64,000 bases of DNA from Nitrosomonas marina (GCF_900110145.1 NZ_FOCP01000007.1:103803-167802), one strand, 5' to 3'; positions 1-11,415 are shown, counted from the first letter of the stretch. Notes: generated from the letters alone by a model not told the origin. Translations and numbers: made by a program.

Positions 1-657
1 TCAATTTTGGGCCAAAAGCTGTTCAATGGCTGACTGTTTATGAGCAACTTGACCAAATGATACATCCTGTAGCGTTCCTTTTCTGTCAAACAGAATAGCC
101 GAAGGCGTCCCTTGTAATGAGAAACGCTCAAATGTTTCAGCTTTCATATGTTTTTGTTCAAGAAAAGTCTGGATTTGGTTCTTGATTGCCTGCTGTTGAT
201 CCTCTCGCAACTGATCAAATTGCTCCAGTAACTGTCGCGCGTAAGCCAGCACACGTTCTTCTGTTACCGGCTCATTATCCGGTTCTATTCGATCCATACC
301 CACTGCAAAAGGAAGTCTCCATGGCAGTTTGGAATGATCAACCAGCAAGCCGCGTTGATTGAGTGCTTTAAGTGTTTCCCCGATCACCTCTCCGGTTCCA
401 ACAAGCTGACGAAGATTTTCCAATGTATTTTTATCATAATCTTCAAAAGCAGTTGCCAGGGCAACTATTACAAGGCCATGGTCACTATATTTTTCATGGA
501 GTTGTATTGCATTCGGAAGTGCATACAAAAAACAACCCGGGCAATTTACCTGAAAAACCTCAATCAGCACTACGGAGCCCAGTAAATCCTCCATCCTTGC
601 CGGACCGTCTTGCACCCATGTATCTACAGCCACATCAGTAAGGTATAAATTATTCAT
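1..657 (-). CDS. Thioredoxin/redoxin-like protein with CPGC motif
   Basis: A 218-residue protein with a thioredoxin-like fold. A CPGC active-site pair sits at Cys39 and Cys42, and a GTPS motif near the C-terminus fits the cis-proline loop. Between them is a long mostly helical insertion (about residues 90-180), as in thioredoxin-like proteins of the redoxin/TlpA group. No signal peptide is visible, so a cytoplasmic thiol-disulfide or peroxide-related role is inferred. The stop codon is the first three bases of the window, so the gene is complete. It is the last minus-strand gene here, 300 bp downstream of purA, and probably has its own promoter. The substrate is unknown. Confidence 0.75.
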   Translation of the reverse strand: MNNLYLTDVAVDTWVQDGPARMEDLLGSVVLIEVFQVNCPGCFLYALPNAIQLHEKYSDHGLVIVALATAFEDYDKNTLENLRQLVGTGEVIGETLKALNQRGLLVDHSKLPWRLPFAVGMDRIEPDNEPVTEERVLAYARQLLEQFDQLREDQQQAIKNQIQTFLEQKHMKAETFERFSLQGTPSAILFDRKGTLQDVSFGQVAHKQSAIEQLLAQN

Positions 658-957
658 GCATATTTACTCTAAGAATTGAGATTTTCAGAAGAATGAACGT
701 CACCAAGAATTTGTGTAAATGAAACCCTAGCAGAATGAATGGATCGTTACAATTGAACCCAAATAACAGTCGAAATATTTTGTGACTCGATGTACCTGTC
801 TGTTCAAATTTTAAACTCAAAATGAATTAAATACCTGCTAGCCAGCTTCAGTCATATTTTTCATTATGCTGAACTCCATTGATCTACAAATATTGCCACG
901 TGTTCAATTACCAAACGTTATACTGAAATATGACCCTAATGAATGACACTCTTCCGA
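658..957. other. Intergenic region without visible gene
   Basis: AT-rich gap between purA (ending at 958) and the thioredoxin-like gene (starting at 657), both on the minus strand. I see no credible reading frame, RNA gene or strong stem-loop with a T-tract. It presumably holds the promoter of the thioredoxin-like gene. Confidence 0.5.
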
Positions 958-2271
<1,314 letters not shown>

Positions 2272-2278
2272 TCATCCT

Positions 2279-3445
2279 CTAATTTTCAATGAATTCAATC
2301 TGCTCTACATTCCACGTACCGTTATGCATGACAAGTCGTCTGTCACAATTCAAGGCAACTTCTGATTGCCCCGGTAATTCAATGATGACAATATGCCCTT
2401 CCTGACGTAAACGCGCTATTATAGAATTCAATTCCTTGTCTTTTTTGTTATAGGGAGCACTTATACCCTTCGGATATGATTTTTGCTCAACAAGCCTGGA
2501 TAACTCACGCAAATCCATGCTGAAGCCAGTAGCAGGCCTAGCCCTGCCAAATGCCTTACCAATCTCATCATATCGCCCGCCCAGTGCGATGGCATTCGAA
2601 CAGCCTCGTGCGTATGCGGCAAAAACCATGCCAGTATGATAGTGATACCCACGCAAATCTGCCAAATCAAAGGCAACGGTTTCCACAATCGGCTCGAGTT
2701 CTTCACTGATCCACTCGAGCTGATCAATGGCTGATAAAATTTCATTCTGCGAAGGCAGACGCTTCTTTGCCTCCTGTAAAATTTCTATACCGCCATATAA
2801 TTCGGGCAGTAACAACAATGCCTCCCGCGTACTTTGTTTAAGTTTTCGACAAATTTCTTTCAGCGCAGAAATATCTTTTGCCTGCAGTACTGTAAACAGT
2901 TCAGCTTCCATTTCTGATGAAATATTGGCATTTTTGATAATTCCTCTGAAGACTGCCACATGTCCAAGATCCAGATGTACTTGATTCAGTCCGGCAATCG
3001 CAAGACATGCCAACATCAACTGCTGGATTTCAATGTCGCTTTCCATCCCCCCATGACCATAAAGCTCTGCACCGACCTGTAACGGTTCACGTGTTTGTGT
3101 CAGACTGATTGGGACCGTATGTAACACACTGTTCGCATAACAGAGCCGAGTGATACCATCACAGTTTAATAAATGCGCATCAATCCGCGCTACTTGTGGA
3201 GTCATATCAGCACGCAAACCCATCATTCTGCCACTAAGCTGATCAATTACCTTGAACATTTGCAGACTCATGTCGCTTCCACTACCGGTCAACAAAGATT
3301 CCTCATATTCGAGTAAGGGCGGAAAAACCTGTTGATAGCCATGGAGCAGCAGCAAATCAATAATGCGTCGTCGCATCGTTTCAATATGCAACGCCTCTGC
3401 AGGCAGAATATCTTCAATATACTCAGGCAGTAGCCAGTTACGCAT
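2279..3445 (-). CDS. hisZ: ATP phosphoribosyltransferase regulatory subunit
   Basis: A 388-residue protein resembling the catalytic core of histidyl-tRNA synthetase. It has class II motif 2-like sequence (LRADMTPQVARI) and the YHTGMVF/GGRYDEIGKAFGR region, but no C-terminal anticodon-binding domain. This is the HisZ subunit that pairs with the short form of HisG to make the first enzyme of histidine synthesis. hisG is not in this window, although most of the his pathway is at 25.5-30.4 kb. It lies between the DUF2065 gene and purA on the same strand and is probably in one operon with them. Confidence 0.95.
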   Translation of the reverse strand: MRNWLLPEYIEDILPAEALHIETMRRRIIDLLLLHGYQQVFPPLLEYEESLLTGSGSDMSLQMFKVIDQLSGRMMGLRADMTPQVARIDAHLLNCDGITRLCYANSVLHTVPISLTQTREPLQVGAELYGHGGMESDIEIQQLMLACLAIAGLNQVHLDLGHVAVFRGIIKNANISSEMEAELFTVLQAKDISALKEICRKLKQSTREALLLLPELYGGIEILQEAKKRLPSQNEILSAIDQLEWISEELEPIVETVAFDLADLRGYHYHTGMVFAAYARGCSNAIALGGRYDEIGKAFGRARPATGFSMDLRELSRLVEQKSYPKGISAPYNKKDKELNSIIARLRQEGHIVIIELPGQSEVALNCDRRLVMHNGTWNVEQIEFIEN

Positions 3446-3479
3446 GGTAAAACTATAGAAATGAGTAAAATTTAAAAAA

Positions 3480-3665
3480 TCAGCTCAGTATCAAAAACAA
3501 CGCCAACCCGATGAGCATTGATGTCAATCCGATAAATCGAATCTGACCATCATGTATCTCAGTTAATTTCTTGAATGTCTCACGCCAAATGCGTGGCGAA
3601 ATGAATGGTAACAAACCTTCTAGAATCAGCATAAGTGCAAATGCCATCAGAAAAGTCTCAAACAT
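3480..3665 (-). CDS. DUF2065 (YjeT-like) small membrane protein
   Basis: A 61-residue inner-membrane protein with two hydrophobic segments (about residues 1-20 and 42-61) joined by a short basic loop. This matches the DUF2065/YjeT family, which in Escherichia coli also sits between hflC and purA. The function of the family is unknown. Here it lies 34 bp upstream of hisZ, and a terminator-like stem-loop separates it from hflC, so it probably heads the hisZ-purA transcript and is not the tail of the hfl operon. Confidence 0.85.
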   Translation of the reverse strand: MFETFLMAFALMLILEGLLPFISPRIWRETFKKLTEIHDGQIRFIGLTSMLIGLALFLILS

Positions 3666-3722
3666 AAAACACTTCCCCTCACCAAACTCAGAATAGTTGA
3701 AATTTATAGGATTATTACGCTG

Positions 3723-3780
3723 TAAAAAAACAAAGGCGCCGCAAATGGAAGTAAAACTATCTTCTTCAGCGAGCGCCTTT
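3723..3780 (-). terminator. Terminator-like stem-loop after hflC
   Basis: Perfect 8-bp arms AAAGGCGC (3732-3739) and GCGCCTTT (3773-3780) are separated by 33 bases. Read on the minus strand the stem is followed by a GTTTTTTTAC tract. It sits between the hflC stop and the DUF2065 gene and probably ends the hfq-hflX-hflK-hflC transcript. The large loop makes it somewhat atypical. Confidence 0.6.
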
Positions 3781-3950
3781 TGTTTTATTGATAAACTGAT
3801 CTAGGTAAAAAGCTGATATACCAATAATCAATCAGATTCACTATTCTGTCACGAACGTAATTACTGCCACAACGAAGCAACAGGTTTAGCTATCGAATCA
3901 GTAAAGCTTGTATAAAAATTGTCTCTCAACAAAATTTTTGCCATCACGAA

Positions 3951-4823
3951 TCAATTGCTAGTCGGATCTTTAAGATACTTGAAAAATTCTGATTTAGGCT
4001 CCAATACCATCATATCGTTTTTATGCTTAAAGGTATTTTTGTAGGCATCCATACTACGCCAGAATGAATAAAATTCAGCATCTTGTTCAAATGCACTCGC
4101 ATAGATCGCTGCAGCTTCCCGGTCTCCCTCACCCATAGTTGTCTGGGCCTCCCGATAGGCTTCTGCCAAAATAACTTCACGCTGGCGATCTGCGTCAGCA
4201 CGAATTTTTTCTGATTCGGCTGCACCCGTCGAACGGAGTTCATTCGCTACGCGCTTACGTTCTGCCTCCATTCTGCGATAGACAGACTCGCTTACTTCCT
4301 GCGGCAAATCTACACGTTTCAAGCGCACGTCAACCACCTCTACGCCAATGGTTCGTGCATCGACATCAGCTTTCTGACGCATAATCTCCATGATCACGTC
4401 CCTTTCACCGGACACCACGTCATGAACCGTTCGATTACCAAATTCGTCACGTAAGCTCGCGTTGATTGTTTGTGCCAGACGGATCTGTGCCAAGCTTTCA
4501 TCTCCGCGGACACTAATGAAATATTGTTTCACATCGATGATACGCCATTTTACAAACAGATCCACAAGAACGTTCTTTTTCTCAGAAGTAATAAAGCGCT
4601 CCGGCTCCTCTGAATCCATCGTTAAAATACGCTTTTCAAAAAAACGTACATTTTGTGCGATTGGAATCTTGAAATACAAACCAGGCTCAGTTTTGACATC
4701 GACAACCTCACCCAGTTGGAACAAAATTGCCTGCTGTCTTTCATCGACAATATAAATTGCAGAAGTGGCCAGCAAAAAACCCACCACTACAATACCCATT
4801 AAAACTGATGTAACACTTTTCAT
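3951..4823 (-). CDS. hflC: Modulator of FtsH protease HflC
   Basis: A 290-residue SPFH/prohibitin-family protein with one N-terminal membrane anchor (about residues 7-25), followed by an SPFH domain and a charged helical region rich in Arg, Glu and Ala. With HflK it forms a large complex around the membrane protease FtsH on the periplasmic face and modulates its activity. Length and the N-terminal IYIVDERQQAILFQLGE segment fit HflC. It starts directly after the hflK stop with no gap, so translation is probably coupled. Confidence 0.96.
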   Translation of the reverse strand: MKSVTSVLMGIVVVGFLLATSAIYIVDERQQAILFQLGEVVDVKTEPGLYFKIPIAQNVRFFEKRILTMDSEEPERFITSEKKNVLVDLFVKWRIIDVKQYFISVRGDESLAQIRLAQTINASLRDEFGNRTVHDVVSGERDVIMEIMRQKADVDARTIGVEVVDVRLKRVDLPQEVSESVYRRMEAERKRVANELRSTGAAESEKIRADADRQREVILAEAYREAQTTMGEGDREAAAIYASAFEQDAEFYSFWRSMDAYKNTFKHKNDMMVLEPKSEFFKYLKDPTSN

Positions 4824-6011
4824 TTATCTCATCTCCCTTTCGCGTCCACGAAACGACTCGCGCGACCGGATACTATTATTGTCTGTCATCGTCTCAGGTA
4901 CCATGGATGATTGTGTTGTATTCTTTGCAGGCGAGCCTGTTGAGGCTGAGCCACTGCCAATTAACTTATCCAGAGGCAGGTACAACAAATTGTTGCCGCT
5001 TTGCTGATCGACCATAATTTTACTGGTGCTGGACAGTACCTGCTGCATCATATCCAGATAAAGACGCTCACGAGTCACGCCCGGTGCCTTGCTGTATTCC
5101 TGAAGAATTTGTTCAAAACGGCTCGCATCACCTATTGCACTTGAAACAACGCGCGCTTTATAACCTTGCGATTGTTCAATCAAGCGTTCAGCTTCACCTC
5201 GCGCCCTTGGTATTACATCATTAGCATATGCCTGACCTTCATTCTTTTGGCGCTCTCTATCCTGGCCAGCTTTAACAGCATCATCGAAAGCTGCCTGGAC
5301 CTGTTCAGGCGGTTGCGCATTCTGCATTGTTACTCTACTGATTGCTATACCGACCTGGTAGCGGTCAAGAATTTCCTGCATCAAAACTGTTGCAGCCGAC
5401 GCAACCTGCTCACGACCTTCGTATAGAACATAGTCCATTTTACTTTTACCGATGATCTGCCTGATCGCCGTTTCAGCAGCCTGTAGTACGGAATCGTCTG
5501 GGTCCCTATTATTGAACAGAAATTTTTCTGGATCATTCAAGATATACTGTACAGCAAACTGTATATCAATAATATTCTCATCGTCAGTCAGCATCAGTGA
5601 CTCGCGCAAAACTTTACTTCTGACGTTATTACGATAACCGATTTCTACCGTACGGACCTGGCTGACATTAACAAGCTCAACTTGCTCAATCGGATATGGC
5701 AAATGCCAACGCAAACCAGCCGGAGTCGTATTGACATATGCGCCAAAACGCAAAACGACACCTCGGTGACCTTCGTTGACAATATAAAACCCACTGGCAA
5801 CCCAGACAACAAGCAATAAACCCAGGATCAGAATAATACTACCGCGGCTGTGCTGCTTTGGCTCTTTACCTCGTGAACCGCCACCGCCTTTGCCTTCCTT
5901 AGAACCAAATATGTTATTAATTTTTTTATTAACGTTACGTAAAACCTCATCCAGATCAGGTGGCCCGGAATCACCTTTGTTTTTTCCCCATTGAGGATCA
6001 TTTAAACCCAT
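4824..6011 (-). CDS. hflK: Modulator of FtsH protease HflK
   Basis: A 395-residue SPFH-family partner of HflC. The N-terminus is the typical Gly-rich, charged cytoplasmic stretch (MGLNDPQWGKNKGDSGPPDL). It is followed by one membrane segment at about residues 57-75, the SPFH domain and a coiled helical part. The C-terminal tail is Ser/Thr-rich and low complexity. It lies between hflX and hflC on the minus strand in the conserved hfq-hflX-hflK-hflC order. The gap to hflX is 54 bp. Confidence 0.96.
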   Translation of the reverse strand: MGLNDPQWGKNKGDSGPPDLDEVLRNVNKKINNIFGSKEGKGGGGSRGKEPKQHSRGSIILILGLLLVVWVASGFYIVNEGHRGVVLRFGAYVNTTPAGLRWHLPYPIEQVELVNVSQVRTVEIGYRNNVRSKVLRESLMLTDDENIIDIQFAVQYILNDPEKFLFNNRDPDDSVLQAAETAIRQIIGKSKMDYVLYEGREQVASAATVLMQEILDRYQVGIAISRVTMQNAQPPEQVQAAFDDAVKAGQDRERQKNEGQAYANDVIPRARGEAERLIEQSQGYKARVVSSAIGDASRFEQILQEYSKAPGVTRERLYLDMMQQVLSSTSKIMVDQQSGNNLLYLPLDKLIGSGSASTGSPAKNTTQSSMVPETMTDNNSIRSRESFRGREREMR

Positions 6012-6065
6012 AATTCTTCCTGTTTCATTTGTTTAAAATTAAATCAAACCACAGCACTTCCGCGC

Positions 6066-7220
6066 TCAATTATTACAGCCCGCCAGCGTCTTATTCATTG
6101 ATTCAACTTCTTCCGAAAGCGCCTCAGACAGGGCCTGTCTAATAAAATCCAGCCCCTCCCCTGTTTTAGCACTTAGTCGTATGCGCGATATTCTATCATA
6201 TTCATCCCGCATAAAACCCACGCACTTTGCTGGCGAATCGCATAAATCAATTTTGTTATACACCATAATTTGGGGAATTTTGTCTGCTCCTATTTCCGCC
6301 AAAAGTTTATTTACTTCTTCTATCTGCTCATCTTTATTTGGACTGCAAGTATCCACGACATGCAACAATATGTCGGCCTCTACAGTCTCTTCAAGAGTTG
6401 CCCGAAATGCTGCAACCAGTGTATGAGGTAATTCTCGAATAAACCCTACTGTGTCCGAAATGACGACCGGGCCGCGCTCAGGAATGAACAGTTTTCTCGT
6501 TGTCGTATCCAGTGTCGCAAACAATTGATCCGCTGCATATGTTTCTGATCTCGTCAGCCGATTAAATAACGTTGATTTCCCTGCATTGGTATAACCTACT
6601 ATGGAAACCGACAAAACTTTTGATCGTCTTCTAGAACGACGTTGAACCTTGCGTTGGCGCTCCAGATTCACTAGCTTTTCCTTAAGCAGTTTGACACGCT
6701 TTCTCAATAAGCGACGATCTGTTTCCAGCTGCGTTTCTCCTGGTCCACGCAGACCGATGCCACCTTTTTGTCGTTCCAAGTGAGTCCAACCACGGACTAA
6801 TCGTGTTGCCAGATGTTCTAGTTGCGCCAGTTCAACCTGCAATTTTCCTTCGTGACTCTTGGCTCTCTGCGCAAAAATGTCCAGTATCAAACTGGTACGA
6901 TCAACTACTGGACAATCCAGCTGCTGCACCAAGTTACGTTGCTGTGCAGGACTGAGATCATGATTAAAAATTACCATGTTAGCACCAGCGCTTGTGAGCA
7001 GTTGCTCAATTTCTGCAACTTTTCCGCTGCCTACATATGTTTTCGCATCTGGGCATATACGTTTTCCTTCAACGACAGCACACACTGTAATCTGATCGCT
7101 GGCTGCAAGCTGCTGCAATTCTTGCAGGCGTTCTTTGCTCATGCCGTCACCAAAGTCCAGATTGACCAAGATCGCGGCATTCATGTTTCGTGTATGTTGA
7201 ATACCTGACCTGTCAGGCAT
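6066..7220 (-). CDS. hflX: Ribosome-associated GTPase HflX
   Basis: A 384-residue GTPase with an N-terminal HflX domain and the Gly-rich linker GGIGLRGPGETQLETDRR. The G domain has G1 GYTNAGKST, the G3 region SDTVGFIRELP and G4 NKID. HflX binds the 50S subunit and can split stalled or stress-inactivated ribosomes. The start codon overlaps the hfq stop codon by one base (TAATG), indicating translational coupling with hfq. A nearby internal Met at codon 13 is an alternative start. Confidence 0.96.
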   Translation of the reverse strand: MPDRSGIQHTRNMNAAILVNLDFGDGMSKERLQELQQLAASDQITVCAVVEGKRICPDAKTYVGSGKVAEIEQLLTSAGANMVIFNHDLSPAQQRNLVQQLDCPVVDRTSLILDIFAQRAKSHEGKLQVELAQLEHLATRLVRGWTHLERQKGGIGLRGPGETQLETDRRLLRKRVKLLKEKLVNLERQRKVQRRSRRRSKVLSVSIVGYTNAGKSTLFNRLTRSETYAADQLFATLDTTTRKLFIPERGPVVISDTVGFIRELPHTLVAAFRATLEETVEADILLHVVDTCSPNKDEQIEEVNKLLAEIGADKIPQIMVYNKIDLCDSPAKCVGFMRDEYDRISRIRLSAKTGEGLDFIRQALSEALSEEVESMNKTLAGCNN

Positions 7221-7465
7221 TAAGTATCTCTCGATTCAGGAACTTCAATAGGCAGGGTCACTGCTCTCGCAGGTACGACAGTTGATATAGCATGTTTATA
7301 TACCATTTGTGTCACCGAATTTTTTAACAACACAACATATTGATCAAAAGAATCAATATGTCCTTGCAATTTAATGCCGTTTACTAAATAAATCGATACA
7401 GGTATATGTTCTTTACGCAAAATATTCAGAAACGGATCCTGCAATAACTGGCCCTTGGTACCCAT
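7220..7465 (-). CDS. hfq: RNA chaperone Hfq
   Basis: An 81-residue Sm-like protein that forms hexamers and helps small RNAs pair with mRNAs. The Sm1 motif ([15 protein letters not shown], then [20 protein letters not shown]) and the Sm2 motif ([12 protein letters not shown]) are intact, including the usual YKHAIS core. The acidic or disordered C-terminal tail is short, as is common in betaproteobacteria. It heads the hfq-hflX-hflKC cluster. No der gene lies upstream here; the next gene up is the cytochrome peroxidase. Confidence 0.98.
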   Translation of the reverse strand: MGTKGQLLQDPFLNILRKEHIPVSIYLVNGIKLQGHIDSFDQYVVLLKNSVTQMVYKHAISTVVPARAVTLPIEVPESRDT

Positions 7466-7666
7466 GCGTGGCTCCCTGTTTTAATTATTAATTATAGGAG
7501 TAATGACTCTACTTGATTTTGATTTGCAAATCCAGTACCCCTGATACTTTTCAGAATACTAGTTTTTCTTAGCAAGTCATTAGCACCTCAATATAATTAA
7601 AAAGCGTAAGGCTAAAATGATTCCCAGCCCGGTTAAATAAAGCAATTGCTTCATGTTATCAAGATA

Positions 7667-7690
7667 CCCAGACTGATTAAACAGCCTGGG
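7667..7690. other. Stem-loop downstream of cytochrome c peroxidase
   Basis: CCCAGACTG and CAGCCTGGG form a 9-bp stem with one mismatch and an ATTAAA loop. It lies about 65 bp beyond the stop of the peroxidase gene on the minus strand. There is no clear T-tract on either side, so it may be a weak or Rho-assisted 3' end. Its role is uncertain. Confidence 0.35.
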
Positions 7691-7754
7691 AAATACTAAC
7701 TAACTGACAAAATAGTTTACTTCCTTTTCTGAAACAAACCAAGTCATTTAATCC

Positions 7755-8750
7755 CTAAAATGGCTGGGGTCTTGGTGTATCGTTATTGGATGGTGGAAGA
7801 ATAGGTAATTGAATATCAGGTTGTTCGCCTGTGAGTGTTTTCAGAAAGGCGACAATGCTGTCGATCTCTTTTTTATTGAAATCACGGTCGAGCTGCAGCT
7901 TACCCATTATTTTAACAGCTTCCTCAAGCGTCCAAACCGCACCGTCATGAAAATAGGGATAGGTCAATTCGATATTGCGCAACGTTGGCACTTTGAAAAC
8001 ATTTAAATCCGTATCTTTGCCGGTTACAGCTTTACGACCCTCAATTTTACTATCCGTTTTGTACTGATGATGAACACCAAATTTTTGGTAGAGAGCCCCA
8101 CCCACAGCTGGACCATTGTGACAACCTGTACAGCCACTGCTCTTGAATAGCTTGTAACCATCAAGCTCTTGTTTATTCAGTGCGTTATTGTCTCCCTCAA
8201 GCCATTTATCGAAGCGTGATCCCGGGGTAACCAAAGTTTCCTCAAACGCAGCAATTGCCGTCGTCACACGATCGATATCAACCTTATCAGAGCCAAAAGC
8301 CTTTTCAAATTTTGCCCGATATTGCGGTATCGAATTTAAAACACTAACAGCCAGTTCATGTGTAGAAGCCATTTCACCTGGATTCGCGATTGGCCCGCCA
8401 GCTTGCTCTTTCAAATCTTTAGCGCGCCCATCCCAAAATTGCGCAAGATTCATGCTTGAATTCAACACTGTCGGCGCGTTAATTGGTCCCTGCTGCCAGG
8501 CATGACCTATTGATGTCGGAATATTATCTGTTCCACCCATGCTCAAATTATGACATGAGTTACAGGAAATCCAGCCTGACTTGGATAATCGCGGATCAAA
8601 AAACAACATTTTACCTAACTCTACAAGAGCAGGCTCTTTTGGTGTAACAGCCTTGATGGGTTGAATTGGTTCATTTGAAGCAGACACAGTGAACGAAACG
8701 GCAAGCGTGCTGATTAATAGCAACGATGCCATCAGTGTACGTATCATCAT
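7755..8750 (-). CDS. Periplasmic di-heme cytochrome c peroxidase
   Basis: A 331-residue bacterial di-heme cytochrome c peroxidase (CcpA/MauG superfamily) that reduces hydrogen peroxide in the periplasm with electrons from small cytochromes. A signal peptide spans about residues 1-24. Two heme c sites are visible: CNSCH with Cys63, Cys66 and His67, and CTGCH with Cys207, Cys210 and His211. The Pro-rich tail is not conserved. It appears monocistronic, with 235 bp upstream to rppH. Ammonia oxidisers often encode several such peroxidases. Confidence 0.93.
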   Translation of the reverse strand: MMIRTLMASLLLISTLAVSFTVSASNEPIQPIKAVTPKEPALVELGKMLFFDPRLSKSGWISCNSCHNLSMGGTDNIPTSIGHAWQQGPINAPTVLNSSMNLAQFWDGRAKDLKEQAGGPIANPGEMASTHELAVSVLNSIPQYRAKFEKAFGSDKVDIDRVTTAIAAFEETLVTPGSRFDKWLEGDNNALNKQELDGYKLFKSSGCTGCHNGPAVGGALYQKFGVHHQYKTDSKIEGRKAVTGKDTDLNVFKVPTLRNIELTYPYFHDGAVWTLEEAVKIMGKLQLDRDFNKKEIDSIVAFLKTLTGEQPDIQLPILPPSNNDTPRPQPF

Positions 8751-8874
8751 CGATAATCTCCCTTAAATTCCTACGGCTAATAAAGGCGCAGCCGATTACG
8801 CCTAATATAAAAATTCAGCGGGAACTCAATAAAAAAGGAGCATGATCCTGCCCCTGTTCCTCTTGTTATTGTCC

Positions 8875-8902
8875 TGCGTATCCTTAAAGTAAAGGATACG
8901 CA
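8875..8902. other. Perfect 11-bp stem-loop between rppH and peroxidase gene
   Basis: TGCGTATCCTT (8875-8885) and AAGGATACGCA (8892-8902) are perfect complements around the six-base loop AAAGTA. It lies 3' of rppH and 5' of the peroxidase gene, both read on the minus strand. It lacks a T-tract. It may be an RNA 3'-end structure of rppH or an element in the peroxidase leader. Confidence 0.5.
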
Positions 8903-8985
8903 CGAAAAATCTTTCCATTTCTATAAACTTTTTCGATCCATACACACAAACCTACAATAACCAGACCAGACATGCCGAAGTATCG

Positions 8986-9483
8986 CTATTTATCAGTCGT
9001 GTTCTCCACGTTAACAGACAACAAGCGAGACAGCTCCGTCAATGCCTGCTTATATACCTTACGTTTAAATTCAACCACGGAATCAAGTTCCACCCAGTAT
9101 TGGTTCCACCGCCAAGCATCAAACTCGGGATGGGCGCTTTTACGCAAAGACACATCACTGTCCTTGCCAATCAGTCGCAACAAATACCAGATCTGCTTTT
9201 GTCCTTTATAGTTCCCACGCCATTCGCGTCTGATCCATTTTTCTGGCACCTCGTAACGCAACCAATCTCGGGTACGACCTACAATCTTGACATGGTCGGG
9301 AAGCAAACCGACCTCTTCGGCCAATTCCCGATACATAGCCTGCTCAGGGCTCTCTCCCGATTTTATGCCCCCTTGTGGAAATTGCCATGAATTTTGCCTG
9401 ATTCGTTTTCCCCAAAACACCTCATTTTTCGAATTTAGCAAAATAATGCCGACATTTGGGCGATATCCATTACGGTCAATCAT
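8986..9483 (-). CDS. rppH: RNA pyrophosphohydrolase
   Basis: A 165-residue Nudix hydrolase that removes pyrophosphate from the 5' triphosphate end of mRNAs and so opens the way for RNase E decay. The start [15 protein letters not shown] is typical of RppH. The Nudix box GX5EX7REUXEEXGU is complete, from [11 protein letters not shown] through RELAEEVGL at about residues 39-61. It diverges from proS, the usual betaproteobacterial neighbour. RNase E, its functional partner, is encoded at 39.2 kb. Confidence 0.95.
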   Translation of the reverse strand: MIDRNGYRPNVGIILLNSKNEVFWGKRIRQNSWQFPQGGIKSGESPEQAMYRELAEEVGLLPDHVKIVGRTRDWLRYEVPEKWIRREWRGNYKGQKQIWYLLRLIGKDSDVSLRKSAHPEFDAWRWNQYWVELDSVVEFKRKVYKQALTELSRLLSVNVENTTDK

Positions 9484-9705
9484 GCAAACAATCCATCTGA
9501 CCCATTAAAATAATGTGGATTTTTTCATACTTTGGTGCAGATTAAAAGTATCATTGAAACAGCAATAGATTAAACCGACGCAATAAGCATTTATTCTATG
9601 TGAAATCAAGAATAATCCCTGTGTTACAAACAAGAATGACTATTTATACCTGCAAATACAATTCACGGTAGAATTGCTTCCTTTTTAATCATAATGGAAT
9701 CTGGC

Positions 9706-11415
9706 ATGCGCGTCTCGCAATTTTTTATCTCCACGCTTAAAGAAGCACCTGCTGAAGCCGAACTTATCAGTCACAAGCTGATGCTACGTGCAGGGTTGAT
9801 TAAACGACTGGGCAGCGGTCTATATACATGGATGCCGATCGGCCTGAAGGTTTTACGGAAAATTGAGTCTATCGTCCGCGAAGAAATGAATCGAAGTGGT
9901 GCTATCGAACTGCTTATGCCAGCCATACAGCCTGCCGAATTATGGCAAGAATCAGGCAGGTGGGATGTGTTTGGCCCACAAATGTTAAAAATAAAAGACC
10001 GCCATGATCATGATTTTTGCTTTGGCCCGACCCACGAAGAGATTATTACTGATATTGCCCGTCGTGAGATCAGCAGTTATCGTCAACTGCCACTCAATTT
10101 TTATCAAATACAAACAAAATTCCGCGATGAAATCAGACCCCGTTTTGGGGTCATGCGGGCACGGGAATTTCTAATGAAAGACGCCTATTCATTTCATGCC
10201 AATCCCACCAGTCTGGATGACACATATCAACTAATGCATGAAACTTATAGCCGGATTTTTACCCGGCTTGGGCTCAACTTCCGTTCTGTTTCGGCTGATC
10301 CAGGCGCTATTGGCGGAAGCGGGTCACATGAATTTCACGTTTTGGCAGAATCGGGAGAAGACATCATAGTTTTTTGCCCTGACTCGGATTATGCTGCAAA
10401 TATAGAACTTGCCACATCGCGGTTACCTGATACAACACCGGAAGATCCAGTCGATGAAATACAAAAAATATCCACTCCCGATCAGAAAACCTGCACTGAA
10501 GTTGCGGATTTTCTTGCTATACCGCTACACAAAACGATTAAAACACTCGCAGTCTCTGCAAGCGGCACATTGTACTTATTATTATTACGAGGCGATCATC
10601 AGCTAAATGAACTCAAGGTTCGGAAAATACCTTTTTTAACTGATTATGAGATGGCCGATGAGGCAGCTATCCAGAATGAAACCGGCACAGTTCCGGGCTA
10701 TATCGGGCCCGTGGGACTGAAAACTACAGTTATTGCTGATACCGCAGTCATGGATATAAATAATTTCGTCTGTGGCGCCAATGAGAAAGGTTTTCATTTC
10801 ATAAATGTCAACTTTGGGCGTGATCTTGAGCGGCCTCAGCATGTATTTGATATTCGCAACGTAACCGCAGGTGAGTTATCACCTGATGGCAAAGGAGTTC
10901 TGGAAATCTGTCGAGGTATAGAAGTAGGTCACATATTCAAATTGCGCACAAAATATTCAGAGATGATGAAAGCGCAATATCTGAATGAGCACGGACAGGC
11001 CCTAAACCTTGAAATGGGTTGTTATGGCATTGGTATTTCTCGTATCGTTGCAGCGGCAATAGAGCAAAATAATGATGATCAAGGTATTATTTTTCCTGAA
11101 TCCATGGCGCCGTTCCAACTGGCTATTATCCCCATCGGTATGCATAAAAGTGAACAGGTACGTTCCGAAGTTGAAAAACTTTATACGCAATTTTTAGGCG
11201 CAAGCATTGATGTATTGCTGGATGACCGCAATGAGCGGCCTGGTGTCATGTTTGCCGACATGGAGTTGATTGGCATACCTCACCGGATCGTCGTCAGTGA
11301 ACGCAGTTTAAAACAGTCATGCGTTGAATATAAAGGACGCACCGATCAAGAAGCACAAACAGTCGCCCTGGATGAAATCAACACTTTTGTCAAAGCAAAA
11401 CTATGTATCACTTAA
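9706..11415 (+). CDS. proS: Prolyl-tRNA synthetase (bacterial type)
   Basis: A 569-residue class II aminoacyl-tRNA synthetase that charges tRNA-Pro. I chose the ATG at 9706 because the conserved N-terminus begins [19 protein letters not shown]; an upstream in-frame ATG at 9694 would add four residues. Class II motifs are seen (the [17 protein letters not shown] region and GCYGIGISR). The editing (INS) domain lies between motifs 2 and 3 at about residues 225-400, followed by a C-terminal anticodon-binding domain. The 3' end overlaps the transglycosylase gene by 13 bp. Confidence 0.97.
   Translation: MRVSQFFISTLKEAPAEAELISHKLMLRAGLIKRLGSGLYTWMPIGLKVLRKIESIVREEMNRSGAIELLMPAIQPAELWQESGRWDVFGPQMLKIKDRHDHDFCFGPTHEEIITDIARREISSYRQLPLNFYQIQTKFRDEIRPRFGVMRAREFLMKDAYSFHANPTSLDDTYQLMHETYSRIFTRLGLNFRSVSADPGAIGGSGSHEFHVLAESGEDIIVFCPDSDYAANIELATSRLPDTTPEDPVDEIQKISTPDQKTCTEVADFLAIPLHKTIKTLAVSASGTLYLLLLRGDHQLNELKVRKIPFLTDYEMADEAAIQNETGTVPGYIGPVGLKTTVIADTAVMDINNFVCGANEKGFHFINVNFGRDLERPQHVFDIRNVTAGELSPDGKGVLEICRGIEVGHIFKLRTKYSEMMKAQYLNEHGQALNLEMGCYGIGISRIVAAAIEQNNDDQGIIFPESMAPFQLAIIPIGMHKSEQVRSEVEKLYTQFLGASIDVLLDDRNERPGVMFADMELIGIPHRIVVSERSLKQSCVEYKGRTDQEAQTVALDEINTFVKAKLCIT

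Noticed and set aside
7580..7654. 24-codon hydrophobic minus-strand frame (MKQLLYLTGLGIILALRFLI)
   Set aside because: A hydrophobic composition alone is weak evidence, and no ribosome site precedes it. It remains a faint possibility.
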